DNA of 64,000 bases from contig BDGG01000012.1 of NCBI GenBank assembly GCA_001949185.1, positions 47,908 through 111,907 of the forward strand. Reading direction: 5' to 3'. Below, in pieces: positions 57,194 to 64,000 of this stretch; within the stretch, counting starts at the first letter, position 1, and each line of letters opens with the position of its first letter. Made by a program: the position numbers and the translations under genes. Source of the DNA: Ramazzottius varieornatus. Taxonomy: Eukaryota; Tardigrada; Eutardigrada; Parachela; Ramazzottiidae. Under the pieces are notes generated by a model. That model searched no databases, was not told the origin of the DNA, and saw only the letters and a program-made list of their open reading frames with translations.

Positions 57194-58103
57194 ATGGCCC
57201 AACAAAACGTCGACATCACCGGCCTGTACAAGCTAACGTCCAGTGAGAACTTCGACGAGTACCTCAAAGCCGTGGGTGAGTTTGGTCGGTTGATTGGCTA
57301 AATAATTATGGCATGTGTTTCCGTTCACCAACTTCCGCCTCGGTCGCTGGGTGCGATACCTGGTCTTCTGGGTGAATCACCTGTAAGTTCATGTGCTTCG
57401 TTGTTCCGATGTGCTGACTAACAATCACAGTAGACCATTAGCATGTCGTCATACCTCTACGTGGCTTTGTTGACTTTGTGAAAAGACAGCATTGGTAAGC
57501 GCTTTCCTTTGCCAGGTGTCAGCTGGGCGCTGAGAACTGCTGTGAAGGCTTTGGGCTCGGTCGGATCTGCCACGGTGGAAATCACCAAGATTGGACAAGA
57601 CGAATACAGCATCAAGACTGTTACCTCCATCAAGCAAGCTGAAATCAAGTTCAAACTTGGACAGGAGTTCGTTGAGAAAACTTTGGATGGACGAGATGTC
57701 AATGTAGGTGCAGTTGGTTGTAGCGCATGTCGTTACGATTTCCCGTCCATTCGCCCATTATTGTATGCTGACATCACGCGCGAGTATATAGTATAGCGCG
57801 AACTTTTGTTCATTTTGTCTTCTTGTTGGTAGACGACATTCACTCTGACCGGAAACACTCTGAAGCAAACCCAGAAGGATCCTAAAGGTGACTTCCAGAC
57901 TACCGTGGACCGAGACTTTGTTGGGGATGAAATGACCACTGTAAGTTTTCGCGGCGAGGTTCGAGGACCTTCGCCTACTGCTGGTTATCTTTTCATCCGT
58001 ATATTCGACCCGAATACTGACTGATGTCTTTGTCGTTTCACAGACGATGCGTGCTAAAGATGTTGTGTGCGTACGAAAGTACCACAAGGAGCCAAAGGCC
58101 TAA
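57194..58103 (+). CDS. Fatty-acid-binding protein
   Basis: Four exons: 57194-57275, 57516-57703, 57833-57940, 58044-58103; phases agree, 145 aa, the classic four-exon layout of the FABP/CRABP family. These beta-barrel proteins carry long-chain fatty acids or retinoids in the cytosol. Seen: the first strand GLYKLTSSENFDEYLKAVG, the barrel segment VEITKIGQDEYSIKTVTSIK, IKFKLGQEFVEKTLDGRDVN (family: FxLGxEFxExTxDGRxxK), TTFTLTGNTLKQTQK and the end VCVRKYHKEPKA, which keeps the Arg-x-Tyr ligand-binding triad pattern. The ATG was chosen for the usual N-terminal length. Confidence 0.95.
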
Positions 58104-58825
58104 GTCCAATTGGTCAGTGAATCATCCTTTCTTCCGGTGTCGAATATCAAAGCTTTACAGTATGATGATTCTTGATCACGGTGCTGTTTAGTCGGCTACT
58201 TTCCGACAGTGTCTTCTTAATTGAACTTCCTGGAAAACTGTGAAATAGGGATGGCACGTTTTGATGCGTCGCTTGAAGTGTTTGTTGTTTGTTCGGTGTT
58301 TTTAACGAAAATATTGTCGAAGAACGGTAAATTTCTTGTTTGCGATCGGAAAACCTCGATCACGACCTTGTGTCGCGTCGAAGAAAACACGAAGAGTTTT
58401 CACATGCTTCAATAAGCGGCGAGCTATCGTGGTACTTCCGAGCGAGTGTCAGGAACTTTCCCATTGCCGGAAGAAATGGAAGAAGTCGAGCAAGTGGCTT
58501 TCCGGTACTTCGGCCAGTTAGTAATCGTAAAAAACTGAACTACATGTGAAGTCGACTTTGCGTCCCTCGGAGCTACAAACCGTACTTTACATCCACTGTA
58601 CCAACATATGGTCCTGCCGAATTATCAGAACCATTACAGCTGAGTCATACGCAAGCTCATCGAGCATTACATGAAGTAACGACTAACGAGTTGCGATTCA
58701 AACAATAATTTACATAATTAGTGGCTTTTCTGCCCTTCTGTAATTGAACGCTGATCATTTTGTCGATCGTCTTTTCGGTCTTTCTGAAGAAGCCGTGGCG
58801 GAAGTTGCGTCTGATGCGGACTAAG
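58104..58825. other. Intergenic stretch
   Basis: 722 bp between the FABP gene and HIBCH. Only overlapping short ORFs near 58220-58550 without a domain. Confidence 0.5.
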
Positions 58826-60833
58826 ATGGCGAACATGAGGTAGTTGCCTGCATATACCGTTATTCGCGTCGGATGAGATTAAATTAGTCCGTTATCAGCT
58901 GTTTTAATTTGCAGTGTTTTACGGATAGTCGCAAGTCTCCTGCAAAAAAGAGCATCTTGTAGCGCGGTAAAGGTCTACTGGAGGACGAGAAGGCATTTTC
59001 TTGTGTGGTTAGTATTCTCGCAAACTGTTTGTAGGTCCAAGTCGCGAGAGCCAGTTCCATTTCCTCCACACCGTCCGACGATGTCCGCTTCGAGAAGAAC
59101 GCTGGTGTGGGCATCATCACCCTTAACAAACCACGAGCATTAAACGCACTCACGCATTCCATGGTTATTGCAATGCACAATAGAATTCAGGTACAGTATG
59201 TCTAGGACCACCAAACTGAGTCCAAAAGAAAATTTTCGTGTAGTTGTTGTTTTCTAGGGATGGGAAAGGGACCAAACGAAACTAATCATCTGCAAGGGAA
59301 CCGGCGACAAAGCGTTCTGTGCGGGCGGAGATGTTGTTGGTAAAGAACTTTTCTCTCGAGCAAGATTTAGATGACGTCGAACCTGACCGTTTTATTTTCC
59401 TCAGAAATTTATCGGCAAGGAAAACAACCAGAAGGCGCAACCGGAAACGATTTCTTCGCTGATGAATACAGGCTCAATAACCGGATCCACAACCTCAAAA
59501 TTCCCTATGTGGCTTTGATCCACGGAATTACCATGGGCGGAGTACGCTTTTCTTTCTTGAGTAAGAATACAGAATCTTTATCAAGCAGAATATTCTATAC
59601 ATTTTATGCTTTGTTTAGGGTGTGGGAATATCGGTACATGGGAAGTACCGCGTCGCTACCGAGAAGAGCATGTTCGCCATGCCGGAAACTGCCATCGGCC
59701 TCATAGCGGACGTCGGCGGATCTTACTTCTTGCCTAAGCTCAAGAACCATCTAGGAACGTACCTCGCTTTGACCGGTAACAGACTCACGGGGGTGGATGT
59801 CAAGATCGCCGGCATCGCGACGCACTTTGTGGATTCTAGCCAGGTAGAATGAATTCAGCCCAATCGTTTATCCAAGTGGCACACGCTGTCAGCCGATAAC
59901 CTGGTACCGTGCGCCACTTGAAAACTCGACAAGATTGCTTTTGCAAGTGGCGCACTCTTCTCGACGAAGAAACAATGATAACGTGCGCCACTTAGGACAG
60001 CGATTGGAGTGCAGTAGTTTGCCAACGTCCCAGTTGATCCGAAGACAACACTTTGCGTCATCTGTCTTCTCCAAAACGGGCTGTGAAATACTATATATAT
60101 TTCAGATTAGACAGCTGGAAAGCGATCTGATAAGTGTGGGTTATCCGTCGGATAACGACGTGAAGAGCATTCTGGAACTTTACGACAAGGCGGTAAGAAC
60201 TTCAGTGTTACGGACCTCGCCGATCTCGTTAATGGAGAAGCGGACACGGTTACCGAATATGCTTCGTAGGGTGAACTGCAGAGGAATGCGAAGTTTAGCC
60301 TCGCGGATAATCTGAGCAAGATAGACTCGATCTTTGGGAAAGCGACGGTTGAAGAAATTCTCGATGCTTTAAAGGAGGATGGATCTGAATGGACGCAAAA
60401 GCTGCTGGAAACGCTGAGCAAAATGGTTCGTTTCTCTCCAGTCTTTTGTTCTTTGGTTTTATTTACGTGGTTTGACTTGAAATCTCTAGAGTCCGACGTC
60501 CTTGAAGCTTGTGATGAAGCAGCTGCAGCTGGGAAAGAAGAAGAGTCTCGCGGAATGTTTGAATATGGAGTACAGGGTGGTTTCGCGGCTAAGACAGACT
60601 GACTCTGATTTCTTTGAGGGTGTTCGCGCAAGTAAGTTTCGTGCAGAGAGCATCGTCTCTGTCTGAAAGCTGTCAGTCGTCGGGATGTCTAATATGTTTG
60701 CTATATAGAGCTGGTCGAGAAGGATAACAGCCCGAAATGGAACCCCAGTCGGCTCGAAGATGTCTCCGACAGCCTTGTTGACAACTATTTCGCTCCGTTC
60801 GAAGACTCTTTTCAAGAACTAAAGCTGGAGTGA
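58826..60833 (+). CDS. HIBCH: 3-hydroxyisobutyryl-CoA hydrolase, mitochondrial
   Basis: Ten exons: 58826-58839, 58915-58966, 59035-59190, 59258-59339, 59405-59541, 59619-59843, 60106-60192, 60270-60425, 60490-60631, 60709-60833; all phases agree, 391 aa (human 386). It hydrolyses 3-hydroxyisobutyryl-CoA in valine breakdown. The first 14-bp exon (MANM) plus exon 2 give a targeting peptide ([18 protein letters not shown]). Crotonase-fold motifs: [67 protein letters not shown] with the catalytic Glu, and [12 protein letters not shown] with the catalytic Asp. The C-terminal part ([43 protein letters not shown]) is HIBCH-specific and excludes ordinary enoyl-CoA hydratases. Intron 6 carries a dimeric family-A hairpin. 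Confidence 0.96.
59868..60040. mobile_element. Family-A hairpin, dimeric copy
   Basis: HIBCH intron 6. Unit 1: CCAAGTGGCACACG/GTGCGCCACTTG around CTGTCAGCCGATAACC; unit 2: CAAGTGGCGCACTC/CGTGCGCCACTTAGG. Joint AAAACTCGACAAGATTGC is nearly the same as in the 33-kb dimer. Right end TTTGCCAACGTCCCAG. Confidence 0.85.
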
Positions 60834-61287
60834 CGCTCCGAGGAAGAGGAATGTTTAATTTCCACGCGAACTTCGAACAGGCCATGGATCAGAATAATTT
60901 TAGGTTTTATTCCGGGATTCTTGTTTTAAAACAGATTTTAACATTCTGTTATTTTATTTATCGTCGTAATTCAAGGTTTCAGTTGAACCAGGAAGCTCAT
61001 CTTTGCCGGATCTTTGCTCATTAGATCACTCAATATGTACGATAAGTCGATAACACCCAAGAAGTCCTAATAATGATAACAATCGTTCTACAGTCACTGC
61101 AGCACTAGGGATTACAGTAAAATCCTGAGCGAGAGTTCCCGAACAGGCTTCGATTCCCCTCCCAGTCTGTTCCCGGTCTTCTGGCCGAAATTTAGAGCGA
61201 GAGGGAAGTACTCAAGATGTTACTATCAGGTATCACAGAATGTTCGCTAAGGCGAAAACGCGATAGGGGTCCGTGCTGGGTTTCCTG
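60834..61287. other. Intergenic stretch
   Basis: 454 bp, convergent 3' ends of HIBCH and DNAJC19. Nothing coding seen. Confidence 0.5.
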
Positions 61288-61906
61288 TTACCTCTTCTGA
61301 GAGTCCAACAAATCCTTAGCTTCGTTGATTTTCGCCGCAAGGTACGGTGAACCACCTGGAAAATTTACTCAACATGTCGACGGCCAAGACCACAGACGAA
61401 CAGCGGCTCTAACGAAACGAATTTCAATGAACCACACAACCCAAACGACATTGGTTTCGCGTAGGGCATACTAACCTCTATCTGGATGATTTAGAAGCAT
61501 AATCCTCTTGTGAGCCTCCTTTATTTTTGCCTTCGAAGCAGAAGGGCTACGAGCACAATAAAATATTGTTGGACAGCAGCTCGTACCACGTCCGTAATAC
61601 ACGGTCATGTTACCTGACTCCGAGAATGAGGCTGGCTTCCCGTCTGTCCATCTTCGGATCAAACCCTCCTTTGTAGTATTTACTGTTGGCGAACGCGGAT
61701 GTATTCGTGGGAAACTGTAGCTTCTGAAGAAGAGGCTTCCCTGATCGAGCAAGATATCGTCCTGTAAAGAGGTACACCATACAGTATTCGTCCAACACGA
61801 TGGAGACTGGGAGGATTAATTATTGATAATTATTTCGTTGAAGTCACTCACCGACAAGGCTGACGCCAGCCAAAGCTAGTCCGGCCAAGATAACACCCGA
61901 ACTCAT
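61288..61906 (-). CDS. DNAJC19: Mitochondrial import motor co-chaperone Pam18/Tim14
   Basis: Four exons: 61906-61852, 61761-61614, 61546-61476, 61355-61288; phases agree, 113 aa, the family length. The protein sits in the inner membrane and stimulates mtHsp70 at the TIM23 channel. One membrane helix ([19 protein letters not shown], residues 4-22), then the matrix linker [20 protein letters not shown], then a short C-terminal J domain: [20 protein letters not shown], the essential HPD in NHPDRGGSPY, and [13 protein letters not shown]. No full N-terminal J helix I, as in all Pam18 proteins. DNAJC15 is the alternative name within this family, but the short N-terminus favours DNAJC19. Confidence 0.96.
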
Positions 61907-62149
61907 CCTTCCCGTTCCTTGCTCCAGTTTCCTCCTCCAAACCACTGGTAGAAAACACAGCAGATGGATGAAAATAAGATAGAACAAAACGAGCACAGAA
62001 GAAAGAAATAAACTGATTTTTTTGAAGAAACTTCTGACGAAATCTTTATCAAAGGGGGATGTCTCCACTAGAATTCGAAAGAACCGATGACGTCATGCAC
62101 GACTTGACCCGAAAAAGTAAGTTCCGTTATATCTGCTTGCGTCATATAG

Positions 62150-62820
62150 TGCTTCCAGTAACTCCGTTGACATTCAGACTGGAAGCTATGTCCTTCAGAT
62201 GTTGTGGTCCATTCCTGTACGGCGCATCTCTGACCGCCTTGACCAAAAAGGATGGCAGTATCCGTTCCATCGCGGTTGGCGGTACCTTGCGTCGTCCGGC
62301 TAGTATGGGTCAGCAGACGCGTGGATCTACGGGGATCAAGTCCTGCCGTCAGCTCGTGGTGTCCAGCAGGGAGACCCGCTGGGACCACTGTTCTTCTGTC
62401 TGGTGACTAAGGAGCTTTCCAAGCCGATGGAGTCAGAGTTGAATTACTGGTATCTCGACTATGCCACGATCGGAGAGGACGTCGACAGGGTACTTGAAGA
62501 CTTCCAGCAGACTAGCTGCACAGTGTGCGATTGTAGGTCTCGAACTGAGCATGGTCAAGTGTGGAACCTTCCTTTTTTGGCGGAAGTAAGAAGGAGCAGC
62601 TGACGATCAAGTCGCAGGCGAAAGCCATCAGCCCAACTGTAAGTCTCCTTAGCAGTGCAGACCTGATGCTTCTGGGAGCTCCTGTCTTTCTTGACGCGAT
62701 ACCGGCAGTCTTACAGGAGAAGATTCGCCAAGCGGAGCTGATGGCATCAAGACTGGGAAATTTAGATGCCCATCAGGCTTTGTTTTTTGCCCAAGTTGTT
62801 ATACGTTTTAAGATGTAGTC
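62150..62820 (+). pseudogene. Non-LTR retrotransposon reverse transcriptase relic
   Basis: Degenerate RT domain spread over three frames with at least two frameshifts. Blocks: SLTALTKKDGSIRSIAVGGT (62240s-62290s; RT family reads LxxLxKKDGGxRPIAVGxT), GVQQGDPLGPLFFCLV (about 62356-62403, RT motif 4), YLDYATIGEDVDRVL at 62451 (the YLDD catalytic box with the last Asp changed to Tyr), and LLGAPVFLDAIPAVLQEKI with DAHQALFF near 62670-62790, which is the region after the palm. No endonuclease or RNase H was recognised, and no poly(A) or target duplication could be set. The element is dead. Which LINE clade it belongs to is not decidable by eye. Confidence 0.85.
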
Positions 62821-63232
62821 CTGTATGGACATTTCCAGATTTACTTCCTAGTTCTGATGATGTTCTTTGCAGCAGCGCCGCAAGAATAATGAATACCATT
62901 ATACCAACATGACTGATCCAGTCTGAAAATAAGCAAGCCTTCCAGTCGCAAAAGGAGGACTTGGCCTTCGCCGAGCAGACGAAATTGTCCTTTCGGCCTG
63001 CTTGGCCTCAATTTCTTTCGCGAAACAACTGGTCGCCTCCATGGTTGCTGACTTCAACCTGGATGAACTGTGCGCGGCTGAGCGGACATCGTGGTCGGAA
63101 ACTGAATTTCCGCTGGCGACTCTCCGCGTTTTCCAGCTCTCATGGGACTTGGTGATCGTCGAAAAGACGTTCAGCGAGCGAAGTCCTCCACGCAAGTTGA
63201 AAAGCGGTTTTCTGAGAACAGGGCAAAAAGTC
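62821..63232. other. Stretch between RT relic and tRNA
   Basis: 412 bp. An open frame at 63002-63232 (plus) could be a further degraded part of the retrotransposon; no motif confirms it. Confidence 0.35.
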
Positions 63233-63303
63233 TCCCAGACCGGGAATCGAACCCGGGTCTTCCACGTGACAGGCGGAGATACTCACCACTATACTATCTG
63301 GGA
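63233..63303 (-). tRNA. tRNA-Asp (GTC)
   Basis: 71 nt, read on the minus strand. The acceptor stem TCCCAGA pairs fully with TCTGGGA; the anticodon arm is TCCGC-CTGTCAC-GTGGA with anticodon GTC; the T arm is CCGGG-TTCGATT-CCCGG. The D arm has AGTGGTGAGTA. Box A and box B consensus (TAGTATAGTGG, GGTTCGATTCC) are present. No intron. It looks functional, although the acceptor stem differs from the usual animal tRNA-Asp TCCTCGT. Confidence 0.93.
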
Positions 63304-63421
63304 CATGCTATGAATAGACGGACAATTCTGTCCGGCTAACTGTCTAAAACCGACTGATAATGCTTATACAATTGTTTAGAGTGAACCCCAGCTTTTTCTG
63401 TGGTCATCCATATTCGGGCTG

Positions 63422-63445
63422 ACTCACCACTATACTATTTGGGAC
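63422..63445 (-). repeat. 5' fragment of tRNA-Asp
   Basis: 24 nt identical to the first 24 of the tRNA at 63233-63303 except for one or two changes (TCCCAAATAGTATAG instead of TCCCAGATAGTATAG), same strand, about 120 bp upstream of the tRNA start. Covers acceptor strand and D arm up to box A only. Confidence 0.75.
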
Positions 63446-63534
63446 AGTTCGTATTAGAGGATACAAATTATATATATTTCTTAGACAACGTTTTAGTGTG
63501 TATATTCTAATGATGAGCATTACAAGCTGACGGC

Positions 63535-63660
63535 TCGTGTAATGTAAAATGTAATGTAAAACAGTGTAATTACAAAAAGTGTAATTACATTTTACACTTG
63601 TTCACATTTTACAACCCCGAAAGAACGGAACCTGTAAACCAAGTGTAAACTATCAAATGA
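63535..63660. repeat. AT-rich tandem/palindromic tract
   Basis: Repeated TGTAAAATGTAATG, GTGTAATTAC and GTAATTACAC units; TTACATTTTACAC pairs with GTGTAATGTAAAATG upstream. Confidence 0.65.
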
Positions 63661-63767
63661 CCCCTCCAAGTTAGCTAAATCAAAGCCGCTACAGATGTGG
63701 AAAGAAACGTAATCTCTCGTATACAGTAAACCTATTAACAATCTTCAATCTTCACTGGTTCAAACAA

Positions 63768-63931
63768 CTACTTGACAACAAATAAATCTGCTAAGGTGAA
63801 AAACTTTCCGGTCAGAGACACGTCATCTTCGAGCTCCTCACTGCTTGGCATGTCATTGTCGTCTTGACCGAACAAATCATCAAGGATTGCCATTTGACTT
63901 TCCAGCTCCATTAGATCGGTTTCACCGCCAC
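63768..63931 (-). CDS. Last exon of an unrecognised gene that continues past the right edge
   Basis: Acceptor CTTTTCCAG at 63932 followed by 54 codons (phase 1 entry) to TAG at 63768-63770. The peptide is strongly acidic (MAILDDLFGQDDNDMPSSEE, LEDDVSLT) and ends FFTLADLFVVK. No family recognised; 5' exons are outside the window. The acidic tail would suit a nuclear or adaptor protein but nothing more can be said. Confidence 0.55.
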
Positions 63932-64000
63932 CTGGAAAAGTAATATTCTAAAGTACCGATGTCAAAATAGTAATGTCGAAGTAAATGAAAATCATATCAT

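Larger units (their letters stand above)
63304..63767. other. AT-rich stretch with tRNA fragment and palindromic tract
   Basis: 464 bp between tRNA-Asp and the last gene. Holds a 24-nt tRNA-Asp fragment and a run of TGTAAAATGTAATG / GTGTAATTACA repeats (63535-63660) that can fold back on itself. No gene seen. Confidence 0.5.

Overview
The window is nuclear DNA from a multicellular animal. Nearly every gene is split by GT-AG introns, mostly 50-700 bp, and the products are typical metazoan proteins. A full chitin synthase of the animal type points to an ecdysozoan. Compact genes, short introns and strong match to conserved animal families would suit a tardigrade, but that assignment is inference and not shown by any single sequence. 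One 50-base N run (53851-53900) marks a scaffold gap.

Layout, left to right. 1-4.2 kb: mitochondrial rRNA methyltransferase MRM2 (3' end cut by the window edge), divergent from a divergent eIF4E-family gene, then AMMECR1. 4.2-7.1 kb: gene-poor, with one inverted-repeat element. 7.1-13.6 kb: PYROXD1, an unrecognised 300-aa gene, myosin essential light chain, a TA-flanked terminal-inverted-repeat element, and an odd reading frame that joins a 53-aa membrane ORF and an EF-hand-like ORF across one TAG. 14-22.4 kb: the 11-exon chitin synthase, head to head with a 67-aa gene. 23.4-31.2 kb: selenoprotein O homologue (Cys form), TIMM10B, a four-TM orphan, and a neuronal-calcium-sensor protein. 31.2-42.2 kb: a weakly supported membrane gene, a CaMKK-like kinase, and a long palindrome. 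42.2-50 kb: an SLC16-type transporter, a secreted Cys-rich protein, QTRT2, a hAT-like element with perfect 8-bp target duplication, and RBFA. 50.4-58.1 kb: a Brat-type NHL protein, COG1, and a fatty-acid-binding protein. 58.8-64 kb: HIBCH, DNAJC19/Pam18, a dead non-LTR reverse transcriptase, tRNA-Asp(GTC) with a tRNA fragment beside it, and the last exon of a gene that continues beyond the right edge.

Functionally the genes are mixed and not an operon or a pathway. Many are nuclear genes for mitochondrial proteins (MRM2, SELENOO, TIMM10B, RBFA, DNAJC19, HIBCH, and QTRT2, which is linked to the mitochondrial surface in mammals). Neighbours are often arranged head to head (MRM2/eIF4E-like, chitin synthase/67-aa gene, SELENOO/TIMM10B, QTRT2/RBFA, COG1/FABP), so shared promoters are likely.

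The most unusual part of the window is its repeat landscape. One hairpin family (arms centred on AAGTGGCGCAC / GTGCGCCACTT inside longer terminal repeats) occurs at 19 loci, mostly in introns, four of them as dimers. A second small hairpin family (CACCTGCATAC / GTATGCAGGTG) occurs at about eight loci. Three further terminal-inverted-repeat elements and a long palindrome with mirrored ORFs complete the set. Exon structures given below were assembled by hand from splice signals and checked for phase continuity; no transcript evidence was available.
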